From positions 1 through 64,000 of the forward strand of contig NZ_JACHZQ010000008.1 of assembly GCF_014193655.1 (NCBI RefSeq): DNA of 64,000 bases, read 5' to 3'. The translations under genes were made by a program, and so were the position numbers. The stretch comes from Rhizobium sp. BK313 (GTDB lineage Bacteria > Pseudomonadota > Alphaproteobacteria > Rhizobiales > Rhizobiaceae). The notes under the pieces are model-generated. The model searched no databases and was not told where the DNA came from. It saw only the letters and a list, made by a program, of their open reading frames with translations. This document shows positions 9,005-17,646 of this stretch, piece by piece (positions within the stretch are counted from its first letter, which is position 1; the number at the start of each line of letters is the position of its first letter).

Positions 9005-9379
9005 TCAATCATGCGCGCGACGCTGCGCGTATGCCGCACGCGCCGCATCCATGCGCGCCGAGTTTGCGACGACCCACTCCGCAAGCCCCCGAACCGGGTC
9101 CAGGAACTCCCGACCGAGATCTGTCAGCGCATATTCGACCTGCGGCGGATTGACGGGCGTCACGGTTCGCGAGACGAAACCATTCTCCTCAAGCTCCCTG
9201 AGCGTCGATGCCAGCACCTTCTGACTGATCTCGCCGACTTCGCGGCGCAGCGCGTTGAAGCGAAGAGGCCCGTGTCCGAGCACCCGCACCACCAGCAGGC
9301 TCCACTTGTCGCTGATCCGCGCCAGCATCCGGCTGATGTGATCGCAGGTGGCGGTATCCTCGTGGTTATCTGGTTTCAA
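9005..9379 (-). CDS. HxlR-family transcriptional regulator
   Basis: A 124-residue winged-helix regulator. The conserved N-terminal cysteine and KW pair (TCDHISRMLARISDKWSLLV) and the motif LRFNALRREVGEISQKVL are characteristic of HxlR/YodB proteins, several of which sense electrophiles or redox stress through that cysteine. I prefer the TTG start at 9379 because AAGGAGG lies seven bases upstream; a GTG at 9409 would lie before that ribosome site. It is divergent from the FMN-reductase gene, a common pairing in quinone or aldehyde stress. Confidence 0.9.
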   Translation of the reverse strand: MKPDNHEDTATCDHISRMLARISDKWSLLVVRVLGHGPLRFNALRREVGEISQKVLASTLRELEENGFVSRTVTPVNPPQVEYALTDLGREFLDPVRGLAEWVVANSARMDAARAAYAQRRAHD

Positions 9380-9414
9380 CAAAGTGCCTCCTTGTGCGCC
9401 CACGCGCACCTTTC

Positions 9415-9427
9415 GTAATCTGGTTAC
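9415..9427. promoter_or_regulatory. HxlR operator candidate
   Basis: GTAATCTGGTTAC is an imperfect 13-bp palindrome (arms GTAA/TTAC) centred in the 78-bp gap between the divergent HxlR and FMN-reductase genes. It resembles the short palindromes bound by HxlR/YodB regulators. Confidence 0.45.
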
Positions 9428-9457
9428 CGTGGGAAACCCAGCATACAGGAGATCACT

Positions 9458-10051
9458 TTGAGTTTGAAACCCCGCATCGCCGTAATCATCGGCTCAACTC
9501 GGCCGACCAGATTTGCCGACACGCCGGCACAATGGATTTTGAAACAGGCCCAAGCACGTGATGATATCGACGTGGAGCTGATCGACCTGCGCGATCACCC
9601 GCTCCCCTTCTTCGACGAGATGGCATCGAACATGTGGATGCCGAGCCAGAATGTTGAAGCAATTCGCTGGCAGGAAACTGTCGCCCGCTATGACGGCTAT
9701 ATCTTCGTCGTCGCGGAATATAATCACTCGATCACCGGCGTTCTGAAGAACGCGCTCGATCAGGCCTATAAGGAATGGATCCGCAAACCATTCACCGTCA
9801 TCGGCTATGGCGGTACCGGTGCGACGCGCGCGGTCGAACATCTGCGCGGAATCGGCGTGGAACTGCAGATGGTTTCCACGCGTGCTGCCGTCCATATCGG
9901 CGGCGGCGATTTCATGGCCATACATCCGGCCTTCGGCAAGAAGCCGATAACGGATATCGAAGCGAACCTTCTGCCAACGGCCAAAGCAGCGCTCGACGAA
10001 CTAGTCTGGTGGGCCAAGGCGACAATGGCGGCTAAGGCAGCCGAAGCCTGA
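9458..10051 (+). CDS. NAD(P)H-dependent FMN reductase-like flavoprotein
   Basis: A 197-residue flavodoxin-fold oxidoreductase. The FMN phosphate loop GSTRPTRF (residues 12-19) and the isoalloxazine-contact motif AEYNHSITGVLKNALD are visible. The start is TTG with AGGAG upstream. It probably reduces quinones, azo compounds or free flavin in the cytosol and is controlled by the divergent HxlR protein. A hairpin terminator follows. Confidence 0.88.
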   Translation: MSLKPRIAVIIGSTRPTRFADTPAQWILKQAQARDDIDVELIDLRDHPLPFFDEMASNMWMPSQNVEAIRWQETVARYDGYIFVVAEYNHSITGVLKNALDQAYKEWIRKPFTVIGYGGTGATRAVEHLRGIGVELQMVSTRAAVHIGGGDFMAIHPAFGKKPITDIEANLLPTAKAALDELVWWAKATMAAKAAEA

Positions 10052-10061
10052 CCTGTCAGGC

Positions 10062-10083
10062 AAGCGGGCCTGTTCGCCCGCTT
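10062..10083 (+). terminator. Stem-loop terminator after FMN reductase
   Basis: A perfect 8-bp stem (AAGCGGGC / GCCCGCTT) with a 6-base loop begins 10 bases after the reductase stop. The following T content is modest, so termination strength is uncertain. Confidence 0.5.
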
Positions 10084-10119
10084 ACCGTCTCGTATCTCTA
10101 ATAGTTGTTTCTGGGACGG

Positions 10120-10224
10120 GCTGCGTCCGAAAAGCTGAAGCTGCTTGGCTATCACTGGGCTTATCCCGGTGTCGGGTTCGCCGAACGCAAGGGCGCGGTG
10201 TTCCAGTTCGTCCCGGCGAGCTAG
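10120..10224 (+). pseudogene. C-terminal fragment of a metallo-beta-lactamase-fold hydrolase
   Basis: One open frame ends at TAG 10222-10224 and encodes about 34 residues (LGYHWAYPGVGFAERKGAVF core). This matches the conserved tail of a metallo-hydrolase family in which a late histidine precedes the PG-G motif. No start and no upstream zinc motifs are present, so it is a stub. Its last four bases overlap the MscS gene end. Confidence 0.6.
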
Positions 10225-11723
10225 CGCCGGTGATTTCGCCGATGGTCTTCGTTGTCGGAACTCTCCGATATCTTCCGTAAGAAACTACGCAGCTTCGACA
10301 GAAACAGTTCGGGCGTGTCAGGGTGATCGCTTTGATGCGCAACCACATCTCTGCGCTGCATCTCCTGTCCCCTACGGGCCAGCACCTCGAGGCTCTTTAC
10401 AAGATCCGGCCGTGAAGCGATGGCATCACTCACGCCCTTCCTATCAAGGCAGTAAGCGGTCACCGGCGTCAGAGCGGTCGCGGTCGCGGCATAGGGTGTT
10501 CCCGTGATCATGCCTATCGCGCCTAGGCTGCCTCCAGGACCCAATCGGAAGATTACTCTGCTCAACGAAGGAGTATCGCTGGAAATCTCGACCGCACCCG
10601 AGGCGAGAACAAAGAGCACCTGCGGGTCATCGCCCTGTTTCATCAGCTTGTCACCCGCCGCAAACCACACCTCGATCAAATGCTCTGCCAAGAGATTTCG
10701 ATCGGCCTCGGCGAGTACTCCGAACCAGTCCGACTCCCTCAGAAGGGTTGCGGCATTCGGTATCTCCAAGCGTGACTGGATCGGCACACCGGGCACGGCA
10801 AGCGCTATGCCTGCGTGCCGCAAATGGGTTTGGACGTGTCCAAGCAGTTCCGTTCGGGCCGCAACAAGCACTTCAACACTGGGAATGGAGAAGCTGATGT
10901 CATAGGCAACCCCGTCGCCCAGTAATTCCGTGCGGGCGACGCTTGGCGGGGGTGTATCTGACATCAACATGCATGTCTTGACCGCCGCCGTCAGCACCGC
11001 CATGCAACGATCCGGCAGCTCGTTTGCAGCAAGCCGGACGGTGATCGAGACCCCGCGAACGGTCGTCGGCATGCTGTGATTGACGAGGCGTGCTTTCGCC
11101 ATGACGCTGTTCGGCACGATGGCAACGTCCCGGTTCATGGTGGCGATGTGCGTGGAACGCCAGTTGACCTGGATGACCCGGCCCTCGATCCCGCCTTCCA
11201 CCCAGACCAGGTCACCCGGACTATAGGGACGCTCGATGCCGACAGCGATGCCTGAGAAGACGTCAGAAAGGCTACTCTGAAGTGCCAATCCCAGTACGAT
11301 CGCGATGACGCCGGATGTGGCGAGAAGGCCACCGATCGGCACCGCAAAAACGAAGTTGATAACGGCAAACAACGTCAGCAGATGGATGAGCCCAGCCAGC
11401 AGATCGGACACGATGCGGGACTCGCGCGGCTTTGTCTCGAACACCACGAACAGGCGAGCAAGGCCGATCGCACATTGGGCCGCCATGAGCCACCAGCCGA
11501 TCTCGATCAATTGCTGCCATATTCGCTCGCCCGGCCGTTGAGGGTCGAACGCAGGAGCAAACGGCGAGCCAACGGCTCGAAAAACCAGATATGTCAGGAT
11601 GATGAAGATGGCCAGACGCCATGACGCCCTTGCCCAGAGCGGCCACCGTCGGGTGATCCATGGAACGATCACAGCCGCAAACAATAACAACGTCGCACTG
11701 ATCAGGGCTGCCTCTTCGGTCAT
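10221..11723 (-). CDS. Mechanosensitive channel (MscS family) with C-terminal cyclic-nucleotide-binding-like domain
   Basis: A 500-residue inner-membrane channel. Hydrophobic helices occupy residues 5-125. The MscS pore helix and beta domain follow (VLGLALQSSLSDVFSGIAVGI, then PGDLVWVEGGIEGRVIQV). Residues about 350-475 form a Crp-type beta-roll domain (LMKQGDDPQVLFVLASGAVEI). The phosphate-binding cassette arginine is not clear, so nucleotide binding is uncertain. Such fusions are known in alphaproteobacteria and may gate the channel by ligand rather than tension alone. A TTG-started 60-residue frame upstream overlaps the ATG by four bases but is not convincing. Confidence 0.88.
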   Translation of the reverse strand: MTEEAALISATLLLFAAVIVPWITRRWPLWARASWRLAIFIILTYLVFRAVGSPFAPAFDPQRPGERIWQQLIEIGWWLMAAQCAIGLARLFVVFETKPRESRIVSDLLAGLIHLLTLFAVINFVFAVPIGGLLATSGVIAIVLGLALQSSLSDVFSGIAVGIERPYSPGDLVWVEGGIEGRVIQVNWRSTHIATMNRDVAIVPNSVMAKARLVNHSMPTTVRGVSITVRLAANELPDRCMAVLTAAVKTCMLMSDTPPPSVARTELLGDGVAYDISFSIPSVEVLVAARTELLGHVQTHLRHAGIALAVPGVPIQSRLEIPNAATLLRESDWFGVLAEADRNLLAEHLIEVWFAAGDKLMKQGDDPQVLFVLASGAVEISSDTPSLSRVIFRLGPGGSLGAIGMITGTPYAATATALTPVTAYCLDRKGVSDAIASRPDLVKSLEVLARRGQEMQRRDVVAHQSDHPDTPELFLSKLRSFLRKISESSDNEDHRRNHRR

Positions 11724-11999
11724 AGAAATTCCATCACTATGGGGAGCCCGCGAAAGAGCGGATCTAAAATTATTGCCAGCTTCGTCACAAGCGCGCTAAA
11801 TGTATCCGAGGCGATCGTGATCGTCCATTCCACCGCCGCAGTCGCACCTCCAAGGATAACAAAAGTGGTAGACTGTTTGACCTTAACAATTCTGGCGGGC
11901 AAATACGCGGTCTCGCAGTCTATATTGCCGGATCTCAGCGCGAAATCGCTGGGGTCTACAGGCGACGCCCCATCAGGGCCAGCCCAGCGTCGATTTCTC

Positions 12000-12383
12000 T
12001 CACTGCGGCGGGTCGACCTCGTTAGTCGTGTCTGGGGCGTGTGAGGACATACGCATTAGCATATGACGCGTGTGGTCCTGCCCCCCGAAGAAGATCGCCA
12101 GGATGCGCACGAGCCGGTCGCTATCATCGACGTCGAAATAAAACACGGCCTGATTCTTTGTGACATGGCGCAAGCCTGGGCCGAGTTCAGGCCGAAGGGT
12201 TCCCTGATGCGGTGCCCGCCCCAGGGCGTGCATGTCTGCTTCGATGGATCGGATGCGTTGTGCAGCACGTTCGAAAGCATCCGGCAAAGGATCTTCAAGT
12301 GCGACGTAGGAATTGACCAAATGATCGAGGATCAGGCCGAGATCGCGGTCGCTCGCGGCGGAGCGCACGATCTCATAGGCCAT
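12000..12383 (-). CDS. ParE/RelE-family toxin
   Basis: A 127-residue toxin of a type II toxin-antitoxin pair. The ParE-like pattern is visible: N-terminal AASDRDLGLILDHL helix, then LGRAPHQGTLRPELGPGLRHV and the strand FYFDVDDSDRLVRILAIFF. A tail of about 25 residues extends beyond the usual end. Its start overlaps the antitoxin stop by 11 bases, which indicates translational coupling. ParE-type proteins usually poison gyrase or mRNA translation; the exact target here cannot be told. Confidence 0.82.
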   Translation of the reverse strand: MAYEIVRSAASDRDLGLILDHLVNSYVALEDPLPDAFERAAQRIRSIEADMHALGRAPHQGTLRPELGPGLRHVTKNQAVFYFDVDDSDRLVRILAIFFGGQDHTRHMLMRMSSHAPDTTNEVDPPQ

Positions 12384-12642
12384 AGCCAGCTTTCTTTGCA
12401 GAAAGCATTTCTTCGATGCGGCTTTGGCTTTCCTTGATTGTTAGAAACTCACCTGCGCGACGATCAGCGAGCAAGGCCCTAAGCACAGCGAGTTCCGCGT
12501 CCTTGAGCTCCGTCTCTTCTCGAACAAGTTCAAGGCCACGCTGTACAACAGCACTCAGGCTTGCAAACCGTCCGTCTTCCACAAGCTTGCGGGCAAAAGA
12601 GTCCTGTTGATCGGAAATGGATACAGATGCTTTCACGGACAT
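12373..12642 (-). CDS. ParD-like antitoxin
   Basis: An 89-residue antitoxin. The N terminus (MSVKASVSISDQQDSFARKL) is a ribbon-helix-helix DNA-binding domain and the C-terminal half is acidic and helical, fitting toxin neutralisation. I start at 12642 rather than further upstream because the extra residues lack the RHH pattern. It should repress its own promoter together with the toxin at 12000-12383. Confidence 0.82.
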   Translation of the reverse strand: MSVKASVSISDQQDSFARKLVEDGRFASLSAVVQRGLELVREETELKDAELAVLRALLADRRAGEFLTIKESQSRIEEMLSAKKAGYGL

Positions 12643-13117
12643 CAGGTCTGGCTCCTTTATCGGCAATACGATACTACTGAGTAGCAAGTCGATCAACAGG
12701 CATGGCGCAAGCTTTGGTCGGAGAAGATCACAGTGTCGTTTGGCAGCAAATCGTGAGAATGCGGCCCTGTCCGGCCACGAGGTTGTCTATCTCACGTACG
12801 ATCTTGGCCGTGGGCATCGTGCAGAACTCATTGGCAAAGCCCACAGCGGTAGAAGCTAGGAAAAGCCTCGTAGGGCTGATCGGCAAGTCGAAACAACCGG
12901 CGTAATGAACTATCTCGTTGCTCATCATGATGGGCCGGCCCGATGTCATCAGTCTGCCTGTCACCCCGCTCGTGTCGATCACCCACCGGAGCACGTCCGC
13001 AGAAGGTTCCGCTGCACCAGCTCGGTCATCAGCGAGATCGCATAAGCGTGCCGACGTAACTGGGATCATTTCACGATGCCTCATCACAGCAGGGCAACAC
13101 CGGCGCCATGCGCCGGG
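12643..13117. other. Gap without a confident gene
   Basis: A 119-residue minus-strand frame (12728-13087) fills much of this region and has ordinary composition. It has no ribosome site and no recognised motif. I see no clear gene; it may be decayed coding sequence. Confidence 0.4.
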
Positions 13118-13486
13118 TCAGGGTTGAACGGGGAATTGAAATCTGCCGTTTGCCAGAAAATTTTCCGTGGAAGTCTTCACTTGTATGCCAGCGGCTAAAC
13201 CACTGGCCCCAAATGATCCCGACGCTCCTTGTCTGCCCTCCTGCCCCGGTGAGCCACTTCGGCCAGCGCCGCCACACAGCCTGCTAGTCGACCCTTCGGC
13301 GCCTGCCGGTCCGCGGCGTCCTCCTGGGCCGCCCAAGCCACCTGCTTTGCCACGAACGCTCAAGCTCTCAACGTCTATCGTAGCGTCGTGATCGAGCTTT
13401 TTGAATTCCAAATCCACCGACCCAGCGTTTCCGCTCGCACCTGCGGGACGGCTCTGTGGCGATATTGGTTGGATGATAAAGGGATC
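13118..13486 (-). pseudogene. Collagen-like glycine-rich ORF, probably broken at its 5' end
   Basis: The coherent part of this frame reads as an ordinary stretch (DLEFKKLDHDATIDVESLSV) followed by about 55 residues of near G-x-y repeats (13190-13351, for example GRSGSPGQEGRQGASGSFG) and a short C-terminal domain ending near 13121. Upstream of 13486 the frame becomes arginine-rich and no good start is seen, while a neighbouring frame opens with VARSKRIDLLVDFVV, so a frameshift is likely. The repeat changes phase at least once. It could encode a surface or adhesive collagen-like protein if intact. Confidence 0.4.
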
Positions 13487-13575
13487 ACGCGGCTTTGAGC
13501 CTAGACGACAAAATCGACGAGAAGATCGATCCGCTTGGATCGCGCCACACCGTCGTGAACCTTGCCGCCTAGCCG

Positions 13576-13701
13576 CTACACGAAAAATGTGCACCCGAGT
13601 GCAACGGCGAAAATGCCTAGCGGCCATGTGAGCACTAGCACGGCACTCGCCCATTGGCTTTCGATAGGCGGTTGATTTTCGTTGTCGTTCGCTGGTTTCA
13701 T
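13576..13701 (-). CDS. Small single-pass membrane protein (41 aa)
   Basis: ATG at 13701 follows a strong purine-rich ribosome site (GGGGGAAGA). The product has a hydrophilic N terminus (MKPANDNENQPPIESQW) and one hydrophobic helix of about 20 residues (VLVLTWPLGIFAVALGC). It lies upstream of the collagen-like frame on the same strand. The function is unknown. Confidence 0.45.
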   Translation of the reverse strand: MKPANDNENQPPIESQWASAVLVLTWPLGIFAVALGCTFFV

Positions 13702-14218
13702 GCTGTCTTCCCCCCGTTAGGCGACCAGCACAGCCCGCATTTTAGGCTTGTCTCATCAAGGATGTTTTCGGCGCGTAACAAACTCTCTCAGCGCCATCCA
13801 CCCCCCAATCTCCCCACCTTACAGCCCGCCAGCGCGCCTTTATCTTTTTCTGGAAAACACATGACTAAAGGCCGCGATGGTGTTCGCGAACGGCCCGCAT
13901 TCCGAGCCATACACGCCGTCGAAGCCGGATGTCCGAAAGCTATTCGCCGGCTACGAGACCGTGATTGGGCGCTTGGACACGCGTAACTACGGCATCGTGC
14001 AGAATTGGTCGCGAGTGTTGCTCATAGGACCCGGCAACGATTTGGCGCGCGCGCCGAAGTTTCCGGAGACGGCCCCTAACACGGGCGACGCCCTCGTCGA
14101 CCTGATGGCTGCAAACGATTGCCGGCGGCCATCGGCAGCGGCCACCCCGAACGGAATTGTGATTTCGAGCTTAGGGGATTGTAGGTTAGGATTTGCCGCG
14201 AGCCAGAAGGAGAAGACC
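13702..14218. other. Gap without a confident gene
   Basis: Open frames here are short or low-complexity. One plus-strand frame from 13877 runs into the small secreted protein in phase, but its composition is unconvincing. I see no promoter that I can support. Confidence 0.4.
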
Positions 14219-14428
14219 ATGAGGATGCTTCTAATAATGGCGGCGGCCATTGGCCTATCCGCTCCAATGGCGTTTGCCGAATGCGCCTACCACGCCAAGA
14301 ACAACGCGGCCGTCGACAAAAAGATGACCACAGCGAGCGTCGCGACGGACAATCAGACGACATCTGATGACCTTGTTTTGCTGAAGAAGACTGACCGCGT
14401 GACAGAGGAAGAAAAGCCCGCGGAATAG
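14219..14428 (+). CDS. Small exported hypothetical protein
   Basis: A 69-residue protein with an AGGAG site before ATG 14219 and a clear Sec signal peptide (MRMLLIMAAAIGLSAPMAFA, residues 1-20, AFA cleavage). The mature part is short, hydrophilic and threonine-rich, with one cysteine directly after cleavage and an acidic end (TEEEKPAE). It resembles small exported proteins seen in rhizobia; no function is known to me. Confidence 0.6.
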   Translation: MRMLLIMAAAIGLSAPMAFAECAYHAKNNAAVDKKMTTASVATDNQTTSDDLVLLKKTDRVTEEEKPAE

Positions 14429-14519
14429 TCGTTGGCGCTATCGGAGTACTCTGCCGCAGGATCGTCCGCGCGGACGCCAAATGGCGCGATTGATTTGCTC
14501 TTAGAAACGATCGCGCAAC

Positions 14520-14911
14520 GACCGACGACACCGTGCGGGTAAGCCGCGCCACCGGCGGAAGCCACTCGTTGGAAGATCCCGATGCCCACAGCTTCGAGCT
14601 GTTGACCCCGAAGGGCGGCCTTATGGAAGCGTTCATCTTCCATGTCGGCGCCGAACCTATCGGAAAACGGGCAGCAGCATGACGGTGAGGAAATGTTCCT
14701 AGTCATCACTGGAACGGTGGAGATGCGGACACCGGATCGCAGCTCCATCTTGGAGAATGGCGACTGTGCATATTTTCCCGCACACATTGCCCATCAGATG
14801 CGAAGGCTCGGGGCCGAACCGGCAATTGCCGTGATCGCCGTCGCACGCGACAGGCCACCTGCGAGAAGGAATCAGACGGCTGCGGATGTGTCCAGTAATG
14901 ATGCGCTATAA
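14520..14911 (+). pseudogene. Cupin sensor domain of an XRE-cupin regulator, frameshifted
   Basis: Two adjacent frames join to give a typical cupin domain. The first carries VSRATGGSHSLEDPDAHSFE and GGLMEAFIFHVGAEPIGKR; the second carries HDGEEMFLVITGTVEM and GDCAYFPAHIAHQMRRLG with the metal-binding histidine/glutamate pattern. The shift falls at the CAGCAGCA run near 14676. The N-terminal helix-turn-helix is absent. The gene is broken twice. Confidence 0.55.
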
Positions 14912-15347
14912 AGGACGGTATAAGCTCATGACATCCTTATGGACCACACATCAGTGCGCGGAAGTTTGGTCGGTGGCCTCGCCGTCACGATGCGGATGAT
15001 TCTTCGCGCGGGTCAGGATTTCCGCCGATAGGTCCGGGTCCGCCGCATACGGGCAAGCGTCATGGCGCCAACCATCGTCGCCAGCGCGACCATAGTCTCA
15101 CCACGCGCTTCCTTGCTGTCCTGGACTCGACCGCCAGCATCGTCAGAAGCCTATCAAATACCTCCGTCGCCGCAGTTTTCGTCTCCCTGCCCGAACGCGA
15201 CCTGACGGCCGTCAGTATTGCACGCTGCAATCTGGCGCCGATGTTCGATAGGAAGGCTAAAATCCAAATCAAAAGCATGGCTATCGGGAACTTAAGAACA
15301 TGCGTAACCATTTGATGGCGATACATGGGCCCGCGTCCGCGTTGGCG
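14912..15347. other. Gap with one weak ORF
   Basis: A minus-strand frame at 15060-15326 has a hydrophobic helix (FPIAMLLIWILAFL) followed by an arginine-rich tail. No ribosome site or family match is visible. I treat the stretch as non-coding or decayed. Confidence 0.35.
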
Positions 15348-16415
15348 CTATTCGATCCGGCGCCCCGTTTTGCCGTCGAAGACATGGGCACGGGCAAGAT
15401 CCGGAAGGAGATTGACCGTCTCGCCGGGACGGATCTGCACCCGGTCGTGGAACAATACCGATATTGACGACGATCCGACGCGCGCATTGAGCTGCGTCTC
15501 GGAACCGGTGGGCTCGACGATGATCACCTCGCAGGGCATCCCCGCCGGATCGAGCGTCAAATTCTGCGGCCGGAAGCCGAAGACGACCTCCCGTCCGGGT
15601 GCCAGTCCCTTGACATGGTCAGGCAGCCTCAGCGCGAGTCCCTCGTTGGTCATGAGACTCGGCAGGTCACCGCCCTGCACGGTGCCCTTCAGGAAATTCA
15701 TCGGCGGCGAGCCGATGAATCCAGCGACGAACAGCGAGTTCGGATGGTCATAGAGTTCGATCGGCGAGCCAATCTGCTCTATGACGCCGCCCTGCATGAC
15801 CACGATGCGGTCCGCCAACGTCATTGCCTCAACTTGATCGTGGGTCACGTAGACGGTGGTCGTCTTTAGGCGCTGGTGCAGCTCCTTGATCTCGGCGCGC
15901 ATCTGCACGCGCAGCTTGGCATCCAGGTTGGAGAGCGGCTCGTCGAACAGGAACACCATGGGGTCGCGGACGATCGCCCGTCCCATGGCGACACGCTGCC
16001 GCTGACCGCCCGAGAGCTGGCGGGGATATCGCTCGAGCAGGCTTTCCAGCCCGAGAATCTGCGAAGCACGCTCGACCCGTTTCTGGATCTCCCCCCTCGA
16101 AACCCCGTTCAGCCACAGCGAAAAGGCCATGTTCTTGGCGACCGTCATGTGGGGATAGAGCGCATAATTTTGGAACACCATGGCGATGTCCCTGTTCTTC
16201 GGCTCGATGTCGTTGACTACCCGGGAGCCGATGGCGATCTCTCCCTTGGTGACGTGTTCCAGGCCGGCAATCATGCGCAGCAGCGTGGATTTTCCGCAAC
16301 CGGACGGGCCGACCAGCGCCACGAACTCACCGTCCTCGATGTCGATCGAGACACCGTGGATCACCTCCAACACTCCATAGTTCTTACGCAGATTGCGAAT
16401 TTCTACCGTGGCCAT
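15348..16415 (-). CDS. Carbohydrate ABC transporter ATP-binding protein (UgpC/MalK type)
   Basis: A 355-residue ATPase of a CUT1-type sugar importer. Walker A GPSGCGKST, Q-loop FQNYALYPHM, signature LSGGQRQRVAMGRA, Walker B VFLFDEPLSNLDA and H-loop YVTHDQVEAM are intact. Residues about 240-355 form the MalK-type regulatory OB domain. It is the last gene of the minus-strand operon that begins at 21875. Confidence 0.94.
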   Translation of the reverse strand: MATVEIRNLRKNYGVLEVIHGVSIDIEDGEFVALVGPSGCGKSTLLRMIAGLEHVTKGEIAIGSRVVNDIEPKNRDIAMVFQNYALYPHMTVAKNMAFSLWLNGVSRGEIQKRVERASQILGLESLLERYPRQLSGGQRQRVAMGRAIVRDPMVFLFDEPLSNLDAKLRVQMRAEIKELHQRLKTTTVYVTHDQVEAMTLADRIVVMQGGVIEQIGSPIELYDHPNSLFVAGFIGSPPMNFLKGTVQGGDLPSLMTNEGLALRLPDHVKGLAPGREVVFGFRPQNLTLDPAGMPCEVIIVEPTGSETQLNARVGSSSISVLFHDRVQIRPGETVNLLPDLARAHVFDGKTGRRIE

Positions 16416-16446
16416 TTCTCTCTCCCTCTATTTCGTTGCCTGCCAA

Positions 16447-17643
16447 TCACTGGAAGAAGTCTCGATCTTCCTCCCCAAGGTGCGGCAGGGTGCGTTCCAC
16501 GTTGAAATCGATGCCAAGCCCCGGCCGGTCCGAAACCGAGACGAAGCCATCTGTTACGATCGGGTCCGGCAGTCCCTCCAGGATCTCGTACCACCAGGAA
16601 GGCTCGCCGGCCGGATATTCGAAGGCGATGAAATTGTCGGGCAAGGTTGCGCAGAGCTGGGTCAGCGCCGCGAGGCCGATCAGGCCGTTGCCGATACCGT
16701 GCGGCGCGACCTGGATGCCATAGAGATCGGCATATTCGGCGATCCACTTCAGCTCGGCGAGGCCGCCGACATCGAAGGGATCCGGCCCGATGACATGTAC
16801 GGCTCTGCGATCGATCAGTTCCTTGAAATTCTGCCGCAGATAGATCTGCTCGCCGGTATGGATCGGCACCAGCGAACGGGTGCTGATGTCGCGATAGATA
16901 TCCGCCTGCACATAGGGCGTGTAGTCGCCGGCAATCAGGTCCTCGAGCCAGAGAATATTGTAGGGCTCCAGCGCCCTTGCGAATTTCAGCGCGTCGACCG
17001 GCGTGAAGCCCGGCCCGCAATCGAGCGCCAATCCGATATCCTTGCCGAGAACCTCCTTGGTCGCCGCGACGCAGGCAACCAGATGGTCCAGACCCTTCTC
17101 CGTCAGCATGCCGCTGACGATGGTCCCCGGAAAGGACCGCCCAGGCTGCGCCGCGCCATAGTGCAGGCCGGTACGGTTTTTCATCGAACCGTGAAAGGCG
17201 ATCCCCTGCTTGACGATAGTGAAACCCTCAGGCTGGTCCCGCATGTAGAGCGCCGCTGCGCGAAAATCCTCGACGCCAAAACCGGTCATCGGCGCCCGCA
17301 TGGCGCCGTTGTAGACGCGCACCGTGTCGCGCACCTTGCCGCCGAGGAGTTTATGGACGGGCAGGCCCGCCGCCCGCCCCGCGAGATCCCAGAGCGCCAC
17401 CTCGACCGCGCTGACGGCTGCGCCATTCGGCTTGAAGCTGCCGCGGGCGCGAATCTTGCGAACGCAGCGCTCGACTGTCGACGGGTCCATGCCGATCAGC
17501 ACATCCCGCAGAGCCATGACCTGCGGCTTCAGCGAGGCCTTGAACGACTCGACGGCCCCGTAACCGGACAGGCCCTCGTCCGAAACCACGCGCACGATCA
17601 GATTCCGACCTATCATTGCGCATTTGAGGTCGTTGATCTTCAT
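16447..17643 (-). CDS. Mandelate racemase/muconate lactonizing (enolase-superfamily) enzyme
   Basis: A 398-residue TIM-barrel enzyme, probably an acid-sugar dehydratase. It shows the lid-domain segment SAVEVALWDLAGRAAGLPVHKLLGG, metal ligands in LALDCGPGF, WLEDL and HTGEQIY, and the histidine of VAPHGIG as candidate base. The usual KxK barrel strand is seen only as VKQG, so the exact subgroup and substrate are open. It sits between the ATPase and the amidohydrolase in one operon, which fits breakdown of an imported sugar acid. Confidence 0.88.
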   Translation of the reverse strand: MKINDLKCAMIGRNLIVRVVSDEGLSGYGAVESFKASLKPQVMALRDVLIGMDPSTVERCVRKIRARGSFKPNGAAVSAVEVALWDLAGRAAGLPVHKLLGGKVRDTVRVYNGAMRAPMTGFGVEDFRAAALYMRDQPEGFTIVKQGIAFHGSMKNRTGLHYGAAQPGRSFPGTIVSGMLTEKGLDHLVACVAATKEVLGKDIGLALDCGPGFTPVDALKFARALEPYNILWLEDLIAGDYTPYVQADIYRDISTRSLVPIHTGEQIYLRQNFKELIDRRAVHVIGPDPFDVGGLAELKWIAEYADLYGIQVAPHGIGNGLIGLAALTQLCATLPDNFIAFEYPAGEPSWWYEILEGLPDPIVTDGFVSVSDRPGLGIDFNVERTLPHLGEEDRDFFQ

Positions 17644-17646
17644 GGC

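Noticed and set aside
11720..11902. Sixty-residue ORF overlapping the MscS start
   Set aside because: TTG start without a convincing ribosome site and no family match; only the four-base overlap favours it.
13167..13391. Proline-rich plus-strand ORF opposite the collagen-like frame
   Set aside because: It is the antisense of glycine codons (GGN read as NCC). The minus-strand frame has the more protein-like flanks.
15060..15326. Minus-strand ORF with one hydrophobic helix
   Set aside because: Arginine-rich remainder, no ribosome site, no recognisable family.
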